Shown: positions 42,037-51,088 of the stretch, piece by piece
Position numbering within the stretch: the stretch's first letter is position 1
Layout: every line of letters begins with the position of its first letter
NCBI RefSeq assembly: GCF_013408745.1
Contig: NZ_JACCBJ010000001.1
Location: 3,534,001 to 3,598,000 of the forward strand
DNA: 64,000 bases
DNA from: Leifsonia soli
GTDB lineage: Bacteria; Actinomycetota; Actinomycetes; Actinomycetales; Microbacteriaceae
Direction of reading: 5' to 3'
The notes under the pieces: model-generated
What the model was told of the DNA's origin: nothing
The model's input: only the letters and a program-made list of their open reading frames with translations
Databases searched by the model: none
Position numbers and translations under genes: made by a program

Positions 42037-43154
42037 AGATCAGGAAAGTCGCACTCGCTGCGGCCGCGCTCGGCATCGCCGTCGCGCTCGCCGCGTGCAC
42101 CGGGGGCCGTGGCGGCGGAACAGGGTCGACCACCGACAACAAGGGCGCGCTGGTCGGCGTCGCGATGCCGACGAAGGTGTCAGAGCGCTGGATCGCAGAC
42201 GGCAATGCGGTCAAGTCGGATCTCGAGAAGAACGGCTACAAGGTCGATCTCGAGTACGCCAACAACGACATCCCCACCCAGGTGCAGCAGGTCAACACGA
42301 TGATCACCAAGGGCGCGAAGGTGCTCATCATCGCCTCCATCGACGGTGGCTCGCTCACCGACCAGCTGGACGCCGCCGCCAAGGCGGGCATCAAGGTCAT
42401 CTCGTACGACCGCCTGCTCACCGGCGACAAGAACGTCGACTACTACGTGTCGTTCGACAACTACAAGGTCGGCGTCTACCAGGCCAACTCGCTCCTCACC
42501 GGCCTCGGCGTCCTCGACGCCGACGGCAAGCCGACCGGCCAGAAGGGTCCGTTCAATATCGAGCTGTTCGCCGGGAGCCCCGACGACAACAACGCGACGT
42601 TCTTCTTCAACGGCGCGATGGACACGCTGAAGCCGTACATCGCGGACGGCACGCTGGTCGTCAAGAGCGGCCAGACCAACTTCAACCAGGTCGCCATCCT
42701 GCGCTGGGACCCGGCGACCGCCAAGGCCCGCATGCAGGACCTCGTCGCCAAGTCGTACTCGACCGGCACCGAGGTGCAGGGCGTGCTCTCGCCGTACGAC
42801 GGCCTCTCGGACGGCATCCTCAGCGCGCTCGAGGGTGCGGGCTACGGGTCGGGCGGCAAGAAGCTCCCGATCATCACCGGCCAGGACGCCGAGGTCGCCA
42901 GCGTGAAGCAGATCATCGCGGGGACGCAGTACTCGACCATCTACAAGGACACCAGGAAGCTGGCCAACGAGGCCGCGAAGATGGCCAACGACCTGCTCTC
43001 CGGCAAGAAGCCCGAGGTGAACGACACCAAGAGCTACGACAACAAGGTCAAGGTCGTCCCGAGCTACCTGTTCCAGCCGGTCGTCGTCACCAAGGACAAC
43101 TACAAGGAGATCCTGGTCGACAGCGGCTACTACAAGGAGTCCGACCTTCAGTAG
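42033..43154 (+). CDS. chvE: ChvE-type multiple monosaccharide-binding lipoprotein
   Basis: A 373-residue family 2 sugar-binding protein with lipobox Cys22 (LAAC). [51 protein letters not shown] and [21 protein letters not shown] match ChvE, which binds glucose, galactose, arabinose and xylose. GTG 42033 has an AAAGGA RBS. It delivers monosaccharides to the GguA-GguB importer encoded next. Confidence 0.92.
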   Translation: MKIRKVALAAAALGIAVALAACTGGRGGGTGSTTDNKGALVGVAMPTKVSERWIADGNAVKSDLEKNGYKVDLEYANNDIPTQVQQVNTMITKGAKVLIIASIDGGSLTDQLDAAAKAGIKVISYDRLLTGDKNVDYYVSFDNYKVGVYQANSLLTGLGVLDADGKPTGQKGPFNIELFAGSPDDNNATFFFNGAMDTLKPYIADGTLVVKSGQTNFNQVAILRWDPATAKARMQDLVAKSYSTGTEVQGVLSPYDGLSDGILSALEGAGYGSGGKKLPIITGQDAEVASVKQIIAGTQYSTIYKDTRKLANEAAKMANDLLSGKKPEVNDTKSYDNKVKVVPSYLFQPVVVTKDNYKEILVDSGYYKESDLQ

Positions 43155-43169
43155 GTCCGGCCTGACGGT

Positions 43170-43202
43170 CCGGGCCGGTCGGTGGACACGCCGCCGGCCC
43201 GG
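43170..43202 (+). promoter_or_regulatory. Intercistronic hairpin after the ChvE gene
   Basis: CCGGGCCGG (43170-43178) pairs with CCGGCCCGG (43194-43202), with a further CGG/CCG pair inside. Same position relative to the binding-protein gene as the hairpin at 27581, so again a likely way to raise binding-protein output. Confidence 0.6.
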
Positions 43203-43228
43203 GCCTCATTCGCCAAGCAAGGGAGACC

Positions 43229-44773
43229 ATGGCCAACACGATTCTCGAGATGCGCGGCATCTCGAAGTCCTTCCCCGGCGTCAAGGCGCTGCAGGATGTC
43301 TCGATCAGCGTCGAGGAGGGATCCGTCCACGCGATCTGCGGCGAGAACGGCGCAGGCAAGTCGACGCTCATGAAGGTCCTCTCGGGGGTGTACCCGCACG
43401 GGACCTTCGAGGGCGAGATCGTCATGAACGGCGAACCGGTCGAGTTCCGCTCGATCAACGACTCCGAAGCGGCCGGCATCGTCATCATCCACCAGGAGCT
43501 GGCGCTGTCGCCCTACCTCTCGATCGCCGAGAACATCTACCTCGGCAACGAGCGGCAGAAGCACGGGTTCATCGACTGGAACGAGACCAACCTGGAGGCG
43601 GCGAAGCTGCTCGCCCGGGTGGGTCTCCACGACAACCCGATCACCAAGATCAAGGACATCGGCGTCGGAAAGCAGCAGCTGGTCGAGATCGCCAAGGCGC
43701 TGTCCAAGGAGGTGAAGATCCTCATCCTCGACGAGCCGACGGCGGCACTGAACGACGAGGACTCCGCGCACCTCCTCGACCTGATCCGCCAGCTCCAGTC
43801 GCACGGGATCACGGCGATCATCATCAGCCACAAGCTCAACGAGATCAAGGCGATCGCCGACCGGGTGACCATCATCCGCGACGGACGCACGATCGAGACG
43901 CTCGAGATGGGCACGGAGGGCACCAGCGAGGAGCGCATCATCAAGGGGATGGTGGGCCGGGATGTGGCCAGCCGCTTCCCCGACCACGTCCCCCACATCG
44001 GCGAGGAGCTGCTCCGCGTCGAGGACTGGACCGTGCACCACCCGCTCGACCGCAACCGCGTCGTCGTGGACAACGTCAGCTTCAGCGTCCGTGCGGGCGA
44101 GATCGTCGGCATCGCCGGCCTCATGGGCGCGGGCCGCACCGAGCTCGCGATGAGCATCTTCGGCCGCAGCTACGGCGTCGGGATCAGCGGACGCGTGTAC
44201 AAGCGCGGCCAGCAGATCTCGGTCAGCACGGTGTCGAAGGCGATCGCGAACGGCATCGCCTACTCGACGGAGGACCGCAAGCACTTCGGGCTCAACCTGA
44301 TCGACAACATCCAGCGCAACATCTCGATCGCGGCGCTCGACAAGCTCGTCAACTGGTTCAAGTTCGTCAACGACCAGCGGGAGTCGCTGGTCGCGGAGGA
44401 GTACCGCCGGACGATGAACATCAAGACGCCCAACGTGCTGACGCTCACCGGGAAGCTCTCCGGCGGCAACCAGCAGAAGGTCGTGCTGTCGAAGTGGATG
44501 TACTCCGACCCGGATGTGCTCATCCTCGACGAGCCGACCCGCGGCATCGACGTCGGGGCGAAGTACGAGATCTACACGATCATCGACCGCCTCGCCGACC
44601 AGGGGAAGGGCATCATCGTCATCTCCTCGGAGCTGCCGGAGCTCCTCGGCATCTGCGACCGCATCTACACCCTGAGCGAGGGCCGCATCACCGCCGACGT
44701 CCCGCGCGAGAAGGCCACCGCCGAATACCTCATGCAATTCATGACCCAGGAACGCGAGAAGAACACCGCATGA
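43229..44773 (+). CDS. gguA: CUT2 sugar ABC transporter ATPase (GguA/MmsA type)
   Basis: A 514-residue protein with two fused ATPase domains. First: GENGAGKST Walker [12 protein letters not shown]alker B. Second: degenerate Walker A ([10 protein letters not shown]), LSGGNQQKV signature, [13 protein letters not shown]. This double ATPase with one degraded site is the rule in CUT2 importers. It powers monosaccharide uptake with the flanking gene products. Confidence 0.94.
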   Translation: MANTILEMRGISKSFPGVKALQDVSISVEEGSVHAICGENGAGKSTLMKVLSGVYPHGTFEGEIVMNGEPVEFRSINDSEAAGIVIIHQELALSPYLSIAENIYLGNERQKHGFIDWNETNLEAAKLLARVGLHDNPITKIKDIGVGKQQLVEIAKALSKEVKILILDEPTAALNDEDSAHLLDLIRQLQSHGITAIIISHKLNEIKAIADRVTIIRDGRTIETLEMGTEGTSEERIIKGMVGRDVASRFPDHVPHIGEELLRVEDWTVHHPLDRNRVVVDNVSFSVRAGEIVGIAGLMGAGRTELAMSIFGRSYGVGISGRVYKRGQQISVSTVSKAIANGIAYSTEDRKHFGLNLIDNIQRNISIAALDKLVNWFKFVNDQRESLVAEEYRRTMNIKTPNVLTLTGKLSGGNQQKVVLSKWMYSDPDVLILDEPTRGIDVGAKYEIYTIIDRLADQGKGIIVISSELPELLGICDRIYTLSEGRITADVPREKATAEYLMQFMTQEREKNTA

Positions 44774-45945
44774 AATCGCTCACCAAAGCCCTCACCTATC
44801 TGACCGGGCAGCTGCGTCAGATCGGGCTGTTCATCACCCTGATCGCCATCGTCGTCTTCTTCCAGATCGCGACGGGCGGCATCACCCTCGCGCCGATCAA
44901 CGTGTCGAACCTGATCGTGCAGAACAGCTACATCCTCATCCTGGCGATCGGCATGGTGATGGTCATCATCGCCGGCCACATCGACCTGTCGGTGGGAAGC
45001 GTCGTGGCGTTCATCGGGGCGATGGCGGGTGTGTTCATCTCGAACTGGCATCTGCCGTGGCCGCTCGCCATCGTGTTCTGCCTGGTGCTGGGCGCCCTGG
45101 TGGGAGCCTGGCAGGGGTTCTGGATCGCGTACTTCGGCATCCCGGCCTTCATCGTCACCCTGGCCGGCATGCTCGCGTTCCGCGGCGCGGCGCAGATCGC
45201 GCTCGGCAACCAGCAGATCTCGTTCTTCCCGAAGGAGTTCCGGGCGATCGGCTCCGGCTTCCTTCCCGCGTTCGGGACCACCGGCTACGAGCCGCTGACG
45301 ATGATCCTCGGTCTGCTCGCCAGCATCGCGATCCTCGTGTCGTCCCTCCGCCAGCGCGCTGTGCGCCGCAAGTACGACCTCGAGGACGAGCCGCTGTGGT
45401 GGTTCGTGGTGAAGCTGGTCTTCCTGGTGGCGCTGGTGCTCGTCATGACCGTCCTGCTCGCCAGCTACAACGGCACCCCGATCGTCCTGATCATCCTGGC
45501 CGTGCTGGTCGTCGGCTACTCGGCGATCATGAACCGCTCCGTGTTCGGCCGCCACATCTACGCGATCGGCGGCAACCTGGCCGCGGCCGCCCTCTCGGGC
45601 GTCAAGACCAAGCGGGTCACCTTCCTGCTGTTCGTCAACATGGGCGTGCTGTCCGCGGTGGCGGGTCTCGTGTTCACGGCCGGCCTGAACCTGGCGAGCC
45701 CCAGCGCGGGCAACGGGTTCGAGCTGGATGCGATCTCCGCCGTCTTCATCGGAGGCGCGGCGGTCACCGGCGGGATCGGAACGGTCACCGGCGCCATCAT
45801 CGGTGGTCTGATCATCGGCGTGCTGAACAACGGCATGTCCATCCTCGGCATCGACAGCGACTACCAGCTGCTCATCAAGGGCCTGGTGCTGCTCGCCGCG
45901 GTCGCCTTCGACGTCTACAACAAGCGGCGGTCGGTCGGGCAGTAG
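44770..45945 (+). CDS. gguB: CUT2 sugar ABC transporter permease (GguB/MmsB type)
   Basis: A 391-residue membrane protein, ATG overlapping the ATPase stop. About ten helices; [19 protein letters not shown] and [24 protein letters not shown] are conserved CUT2 permease motifs. The long GguB-type insert after [13 protein letters not shown] (with [18 protein letters not shown]) is present. It forms the import channel as a homodimer. Confidence 0.94.
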   Translation: MKSLTKALTYLTGQLRQIGLFITLIAIVVFFQIATGGITLAPINVSNLIVQNSYILILAIGMVMVIIAGHIDLSVGSVVAFIGAMAGVFISNWHLPWPLAIVFCLVLGALVGAWQGFWIAYFGIPAFIVTLAGMLAFRGAAQIALGNQQISFFPKEFRAIGSGFLPAFGTTGYEPLTMILGLLASIAILVSSLRQRAVRRKYDLEDEPLWWFVVKLVFLVALVLVMTVLLASYNGTPIVLIILAVLVVGYSAIMNRSVFGRHIYAIGGNLAAAALSGVKTKRVTFLLFVNMGVLSAVAGLVFTAGLNLASPSAGNGFELDAISAVFIGGAAVTGGIGTVTGAIIGGLIIGVLNNGMSILGIDSDYQLLIKGLVLLAAVAFDVYNKRRSVGQ

Positions 45946-45963
45946 CCTTCCGGCTCGCGCAGC

Positions 45964-46003
45964 CCCTCCGTTCCCGTCCGTCCGACGCGCCGGGAACGGA
46001 GGG
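45964..46003 (+). terminator. Terminator of the CUT2 operon
   Basis: CCCTCCGTTCCCG pairs with CGGGAACGGAGGG, a perfect 13-bp stem, 18 bases after the permease stop. Confidence 0.8.
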
Positions 46004-46168
46004 TCTGCGCGTCGTACGTTCCCCGATCGCCTCCGTTTCTCGGCGGTTCGCGCATGCCGAGCCGCTATCTCCTCCCTCCGTGTCGCCGCGGGAGGAGGGG
46101 ATCGCCTCCACGGCCCCCGCCGGGCTATCCTCGCCCGAGAAGGGTAGGAGCCCGCGAGGGGAGCAGGG

Positions 46169-46942
46169 ATGACGTTCCACGAGCTGCATCACGGCGACCG
46201 GCCGCTCCTGCTGCCCAACGCCTGGGATGTGGGGTCTGCGATCGCCTTCGCCGCGGCGGGATTCCCCGCGGTCGGGACGACCAGCTTCGGCGTCAACGCC
46301 GCATCCGGCCGACCGGACGCGGAAGGCGCGAGCCGGGAGGCGACCGTCGCCCTCGTCGAGCGCATCACCGCCCTCCCGGTGTACATCTCCGCCGACATCG
46401 AGGACGGCTTCAGCGACGACCCCGGCGAGGTCGCCGCCCTGGTCGCGAGCCTGGGCGTCGCCGGAGTGAACCTCGAAGACTCCGCCGGCGGTCGTCTCGT
46501 CGACCCGGCCATCCCCGCGGCGAAGATCGCGGCGATCAGGCGGAGCGCCCCCGACGTGTTCGTGAACGCTCGCGTCGACTCCTACTGGTTCCACGAGGAG
46601 GCGACCGTGCCGGCCGTCGCCGAGCGCGCAGCGAGGTACGCCGACGCCGGGGCCGACGGCATCTTCGTGCCGGGAGCCGCGGACGCGGCGACGATCGAGC
46701 AGCTGGCCGCGGCCATCCCGCTTCCGCTCAACGTGCTCGTCGTCCCGGGCCTGAGCCTCGATCGCCTCGGCGAGCTGGGGGTGCGCCGCGTGAGCACCGG
46801 GTCCCTGCCGTACCGGGTCGCGATCGACGCGGCGGTGGATGTCGCGACGGCCGTGCGCGACGGCCGCGAACCGCCGACCGCCACCTCGTACGCGGAGGCG
46901 CAGCAGCGCCTGGTCGACTTCGCGCGGCGGACGGATCGCTGA
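46169..46942 (+). CDS. Isocitrate lyase / PEP mutase superfamily enzyme
   Basis: A 257-residue (beta/alpha)8 protein. LLLPNAWDVGSA, GTTSFGVNAASGRPD, YISADIEDGFSDD and GVNLEDSAGG are the Mg2+ and substrate-loop segments of the carboxyPEP mutase / 2-methylisocitrate lyase superfamily. The KKCGH motif of true isocitrate lyases is absent. It cleaves or rearranges a C-C or C-P bond of a small acid; the substrate is unknown. It stands alone between two terminators. Confidence 0.82.
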   Translation: MTFHELHHGDRPLLLPNAWDVGSAIAFAAAGFPAVGTTSFGVNAASGRPDAEGASREATVALVERITALPVYISADIEDGFSDDPGEVAALVASLGVAGVNLEDSAGGRLVDPAIPAAKIAAIRRSAPDVFVNARVDSYWFHEEATVPAVAERAARYADAGADGIFVPGAADAATIEQLAAAIPLPLNVLVVPGLSLDRLGELGVRRVSTGSLPYRVAIDAAVDVATAVRDGREPPTATSYAEAQQRLVDFARRTDR

Positions 46943-47069
46943 CGGAGGACGACCCGCTCGCCTTCGCGTTGCTGTCAGTGTGAGCGCATCCGACGGGGTG
47001 TCGACGGTCGCGTGAGCTGCTCGACATCGCGTACAGCGCAGCGGGTGGATGGCGCGCCCTAGCATCGCA

Positions 47070-47103
47070 GTGCGCGCGGCCGGTCGTGGAAGGCCGCGCG
47101 CAC
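47070..47103 (+). terminator. Terminator downstream of the PEP mutase-like gene
   Basis: GTGCGCGCGGCC pairs with GGCCGCGCGCAC in a perfect 12-bp stem with a 10-base loop, followed by CTCTTTCCC. The gap 46943-47143 holds no other gene. Confidence 0.75.
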
Positions 47104-47143
47104 CTCTTTCCCGTCGTGTTCCGCGTCGTCCGGCGCGGTGCGG

Positions 47144-48067
47144 CTAGACGGCGCGGATGGTCCAGGAGGCCGCGGCCGAGGCTCCCGGCTCCAGCACGAT
47201 GAGGTCGGTGCCGGAGTTGTAGGCATCCGGCGGGCAGGTCATGGGCTCGACGGCGAGGCCGAGCCGGTTCAGCTCGGGCACGGGCTGGTCGGCGGTGTGG
47301 ATCTGCACCCAGGGGCAGTCCTCGCCCCAGGCGAGCTCGACGCCGGTGCCCTCCGGGGCCGTGACGCGGACGACGGCAGCGCCGTCCGCCGAGCGGGTGA
47401 GGCCGGTGAAGGCGTGGTCGATGAAGGTGTCGCCGATGGTCCGCGGCGTGCGGAAGTCCCAGTCGCCGTCCTGCTCGGTGGCGACGTCGGCGAGGCCGGT
47501 CGGGACCAGGCGGTCCTCGGTGACTGTGAGGACGAGGTCGGCGGGGAGGGACAGCGTCCAGTCGTCCACCCGTCCGTCGCCCGCGACGAGGTAGGGATGC
47601 GGGCCGGTGCCCCACGGTGCGCGCGTCGGGCCGGTGTTCGTGCCGGTCACCGTCGTGTGCAGGCCCTCTTCGTCGAGCGAGAACGCCACCGTCACCTCCA
47701 CCCGGTGCGGGTAGCCGGCCTGCGCCTCGATGGTCGCGGCGAATGTCACGCTGTCCGCGGCTCGATCGACCGCGACGAAGTCGAGCCACGCCGCCAGCCC
47801 GTGCAGGGCGTGGCCGCGGGTGGGCTCGGTGAGCGCCAGCTGCTCCTCGACGCCGTCGAACGTGTATCGACCGTCGACGACCCGGTTCGGCCACGGTGCG
47901 AGGGTGGCGCCGCGGAAGGCGGGTCGCACCTCGTCGGCCTCGAACGGGACGACCAGGTCGCGTCCGTCGAACTGGAGCGTCCGCAGGGTGGCGCCGACCG
48001 ACGCGATGGTCGCGTGGTAGTCGCCCGCCGTGAGGCCGAAGTGGGTTCCGGAGATGGGTGTGCTCAT
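47144..48067 (-). CDS. Aldose 1-epimerase family protein
   Basis: A 307-residue beta-sandwich enzyme. LAPWPNRVVDGRYTFDG, ALHGLAAWLDF (His), WGTGPHPYL (His) and the C-terminal LAVEPMTCPPDAYNSG (Glu) are the mutarotase active-site segments. It interconverts alpha and beta anomers of hexoses or pentoses, fitting the sugar-uptake theme. Its start is 26 bases downstream of one arm of a giant inverted repeat. Confidence 0.88.
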   Translation of the reverse strand: MSTPISGTHFGLTAGDYHATIASVGATLRTLQFDGRDLVVPFEADEVRPAFRGATLAPWPNRVVDGRYTFDGVEEQLALTEPTRGHALHGLAAWLDFVAVDRAADSVTFAATIEAQAGYPHRVEVTVAFSLDEEGLHTTVTGTNTGPTRAPWGTGPHPYLVAGDGRVDDWTLSLPADLVLTVTEDRLVPTGLADVATEQDGDWDFRTPRTIGDTFIDHAFTGLTRSADGAAVVRVTAPEGTGVELAWGEDCPWVQIHTADQPVPELNRLGLAVEPMTCPPDAYNSGTDLIVLEPGASAAASWTIRAV

Positions 48068-48092
48068 CCGCCCATTCTCTCCAACCCGTCCG

Positions 48093-48166
48093 CCCACCGT
48101 CGAGTCCGCAAACTTTGCACGTTCGGGAGCCCGGAAACGTGCAAAGTTTGCGGACTCGACGGTGGG
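48093..48166. repeat. 31-bp perfect inverted repeat
   Basis: Arms 48093-48123 and 48136-48166 are exact reverse complements over 31 bases, with a 12-base spacer that is itself nearly self-complementary (CGGGAGCCCGG). The arms are less GC-rich than their surroundings (GCAAACTTTGCACG). It lies between the PucR stop and the epimerase start, both on the minus strand, so it can act as a terminator for pucR. Confidence 0.85.
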
Positions 48167-48183
48167 GGCTCGCGGGAGCGGGG

Positions 48184-49635
48184 TCAGGTGGAGGCGCGGA
48201 GGGCGGCGTAGAGGTCGGCGCGGGCGGCGAAGGAGGTGAGGTCGCGGCCCAGCAGGCGCTCGGCCTCCGCGACGCGCGCACGCAGCGTGTGGCGGTGGAT
48301 GCCGAGCTTCCGGGCGGCGACGTCGTACACGCCGTCCGAGTCGAGCCAGGTGCGCAGTACGCCCGGCAGGGCCGGGTCGGCCGCGGTCAGCGGCCGGAGC
48401 GCGCTCCGGGCGACGGCACGGGCGTCCGGCGTGTGCAGCAGGGCCAGCATCCCGGCGCCCGCCACCTCCTCGAACGACGGGAGGGGTTCGTCCGCCGTCG
48501 CTCGCCCGCGCGCAGCGCTCGCCTGCTCCACGGCCGCGGGGAGCGCATCGAGCTCGGCCTGTGCCGATAGGCCGCCGCGCAGGTCGAACCGCGTCGCGAT
48601 GGCCGCGGCCGCCTCGTCGTCCCCGAGCACGACGAGATCGGAGCCCTCCCGTGCGAAGAAGCCGGATGCGTTGGTGTCGAGCCAGTCGAACGCCGCCGCG
48701 ATCGCCGGGCCGCTCAGGACGGCGACGCGGAGAGGCGCCGCGGGCAGCGGTCCCAGCACCGGTTCTGCGACGGAGGCGGCGACGGCGAGGTCGCCGGCGA
48801 CCAGAGCCCGCCACACCGCCGTCCGGAGGCGCTCGCGCGCCGCATCGGCCGCACGCGACTGCTCGAGCGCCAGCCCGGCGAGGGCGACGACGCCGGTGAT
48901 CACCTGCTGGGCCGCAGCGTCCAGCGAGTCCGACCCGACCGCCAGCACGCCGCGCAGGCGCCCTGCGGCGCCGAGGGTCTGCAGGGCGAACGGCCCGGCG
49001 TCCGTTCCGACCGTTCCCGCCGCACGACGGCCGCTCCGCAGCAGCGGGTCGGCGGCCTCCGCCAGCGCCCGCCGGGCCCGGGCGTCGAGGGCGCCGGACG
49101 GATAGCTGCGCGCCACCGCGCCGTCCCCGCCGACGAGGGCGACCGGACGCTCGATCTGCCGCGACAGCTCGGAGAGGACGGCCCCGAGGGCGTCCGGGCG
49201 CAGCGCCGCGAGCGAGATCGCGCGCGAAGCGCGGAGCGCCCAGGTGCTGCGTGCGTACGCGTCCGCCGCCACGCGATCCGCCACGAAGCGCGCGACCGCG
49301 ATGAACGGCGTGCGGTACGGGACCTCGAACAGCGGGAGCCCGTGCCGGGTGCAGGCCTCGACCAGCTCTGCCGGCGCTCCGTCGCGGACGACCTCCGTCC
49401 CGAAGCCGAGCGCCGCGATGCCGTGCTCGGCCAGCCGGCGGACGTACGGCTCGGCGTCCTCCGGCGGCTCGGTCACCAGCAGCACCTGGCCGCGCGACAG
49501 GAAGGGCGTCGGGTCGGGCAGGTCGGAGCTGTGCGCCCAGGCGAGGGGCGCATCCACGTCGCCGACTCCGGCCGGGGTGAGCAGGCGCAGTCCCAGCTCG
49601 CCGCGCGCGAGCAGCTGGGTGAGGGTCGCTGGCAT
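48184..49635 (-). CDS. PucR/CdaR-family regulator of GABA catabolism
   Basis: A 483-residue protein. The N-terminal PucR domain (GDVDAPLAWAHSSDLPDPTPFLSRGQVLLVT, EHGIAALGFGTEVV) is followed by a GGDEF-like middle region and a C-terminal HTH_30 (TWLDSDGVYDVAARKLGIHRHTLRARVAEAERLLG). PucR-type regulators such as GabR of Corynebacterium activate gab genes. It is divergent from gabTD by 91 bases, so it is the likely activator. Confidence 0.87.
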   Translation of the reverse strand: MPATLTQLLARGELGLRLLTPAGVGDVDAPLAWAHSSDLPDPTPFLSRGQVLLVTEPPEDAEPYVRRLAEHGIAALGFGTEVVRDGAPAELVEACTRHGLPLFEVPYRTPFIAVARFVADRVAADAYARSTWALRASRAISLAALRPDALGAVLSELSRQIERPVALVGGDGAVARSYPSGALDARARRALAEAADPLLRSGRRAAGTVGTDAGPFALQTLGAAGRLRGVLAVGSDSLDAAAQQVITGVVALAGLALEQSRAADAARERLRTAVWRALVAGDLAVAASVAEPVLGPLPAAPLRVAVLSGPAIAAAFDWLDTNASGFFAREGSDLVVLGDDEAAAAIATRFDLRGGLSAQAELDALPAAVEQASAARGRATADEPLPSFEEVAGAGMLALLHTPDARAVARSALRPLTAADPALPGVLRTWLDSDGVYDVAARKLGIHRHTLRARVAEAERLLGRDLTSFAARADLYAALRAST

Positions 49636-49714
49636 GGGGCTCCATCTGCCAGGGTGTCGATCCCCGGCGCTGTGATTGTACGTCGCGTCCAGGTCTCTGT
49701 TCGCGCCGACTTCC

Positions 49715-49729
49715 TACATTCGAGACATG
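49715..49729 (+). promoter_or_regulatory. Leaderless promoter of gabTD
   Basis: A TACATT -10 hexamer (49715-49720) ends 6 bases before the gabT ATG at 49727, and no Shine-Dalgarno is present, so the transcript is expected to begin at the start codon. Confidence 0.6.
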
Positions 49730-51088
49730 ACCATCCTCGACACCGCCATCGACACCCCCGTCGGCGGACCCTCGCTCCCGCAGGAGCGCCGGCTCGTCAC
49801 CCCGATCCCCGGCCCCGAGTCGCGCAAGCGCGCCGAGCGCAAGGCCCAGGCCGTCGCCGCCGGCGTCGGCACCACCATCCCCGTCTACACGGTCGCAGCG
49901 GGAGGCGGCGTGCTGGTGGATGTGGATGGCAACTCCCTCATCGACTTCGGCTCGGGCATCGCCGTGACCGGCGTGGGCAATGCGGCCCCGCGCGTCGTCG
50001 AGGCCGTCAGCGCGCAGGTCGCCGCCTTCACCCACACCTGCTTCACCGTGGCGCCCTACGACTCGTACGTCGAGGTCGCGGAGGCTCTGAACCGGCTCAC
50101 CCCCGGCGACTTCGCCAAGCGGAGCGCGCTGTTCAACTCGGGCGCCGAGGCCGTCGAGAACGCCGTCAAGATCGCCCGCCACTACACGGGCAAGCAGGCC
50201 GTCGTCGCGTTCGACCACGCCTACCACGGCCGCACGAACCTCACGATGGGCCTCACCGCCAAGAACCAGCCGTACAAGAACGGCTTCGGCCCGTTCGCAC
50301 CGGAGATCTACCGCGCACCGCTCAGCTACCCGCTGCGCGACGGCGGGCTCTCCGGCGCCGAGGCGGCGTCCCGGGCGATCAGCATGATCGAGAAGCAGGT
50401 CGGCGCCTCCAACCTCGCTGCGCTCATCATCGAGCCGATCCAGGGCGAGGGCGGCTTCATCGTCCCGGCCGACGGATTCCTCCCCGCCCTGCAGCAGTGG
50501 GCGAACGCGAACGGCGTGGTCTTCATCGCCGACGAGGTGCAGACCGGCTTCGCCCGCACCGGAACCATGTTCGCCTCCGAGCAGTTCGGCATCGTCCCCG
50601 ACCTCATCGTCACGGCCAAGGGCATCGCCGGCGGTCTGCCGCTGTCGGCCGTCACCGGCCGCGCGGAGATCATGGACGCGCCGCAGGTCGGCGGCCTGGG
50701 CGGCACCTACGGCGGCAACCCGCTCGCCTGCGTCGCGGCGCTCGCCGCGATCGAGACCTACGAGCGGGAGGACCTGGCCGCGCGTGCCCGGCAGATCGGC
50801 GACATCCTGTTCGAGAAGCTCGGCGCCCTGCGCGATGCCGACGCCCGCGTCGCCGAGGTCCGCGGACGTGGTGCGATGGTCGCGATCGAGCTCGTCGATC
50901 CGGCCACCGGCGCGCCGGACGCCGCGCTCACGGCGAAGGTCGCCGCGGCGGCGCATGCTGCGGGCGTCGTGCTGCTCACCTGCGGCACCTACGGCAATGT
51001 GATCCGCTTCCTCCCGCCGCTGAGCATCCCGGACCACCTCCTCATCGAGGGCCTGGATGTCGTGGCCGAGGCGGTGGCGGGCGCATGA
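49727..51088 (+). CDS. gabT: 4-aminobutyrate aminotransferase
   Basis: A 453-residue class III PLP aminotransferase. NSGAEAVENAVKIAR, FDHAYHGRTNLTMGLT, IADEVQTGFARTG (cofactor Asp) and TAKGIAGGLPLS with Lys298 as the Schiff-base residue are clear. It transfers the amino group of GABA to 2-oxoglutarate, giving succinate semialdehyde. Its stop overlaps gabD by 4 bases, and together they form the GABA-degradation operon. Confidence 0.92.
   Translation: MTILDTAIDTPVGGPSLPQERRLVTPIPGPESRKRAERKAQAVAAGVGTTIPVYTVAAGGGVLVDVDGNSLIDFGSGIAVTGVGNAAPRVVEAVSAQVAAFTHTCFTVAPYDSYVEVAEALNRLTPGDFAKRSALFNSGAEAVENAVKIARHYTGKQAVVAFDHAYHGRTNLTMGLTAKNQPYKNGFGPFAPEIYRAPLSYPLRDGGLSGAEAASRAISMIEKQVGASNLAALIIEPIQGEGGFIVPADGFLPALQQWANANGVVFIADEVQTGFARTGTMFASEQFGIVPDLIVTAKGIAGGLPLSAVTGRAEIMDAPQVGGLGGTYGGNPLACVAALAAIETYEREDLAARARQIGDILFEKLGALRDADARVAEVRGRGAMVAIELVDPATGAPDAALTAKVAAAAHAAGVVLLTCGTYGNVIRFLPPLSIPDHLLIEGLDVVAEAVAGA

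Noticed and set aside
47144..51037. Minus-strand 1297-codon open frame
   Set aside because: Only the last 308 codons (aldose epimerase) look like protein; the rest is the antisense of gabT and an out-of-frame reading of pucR.
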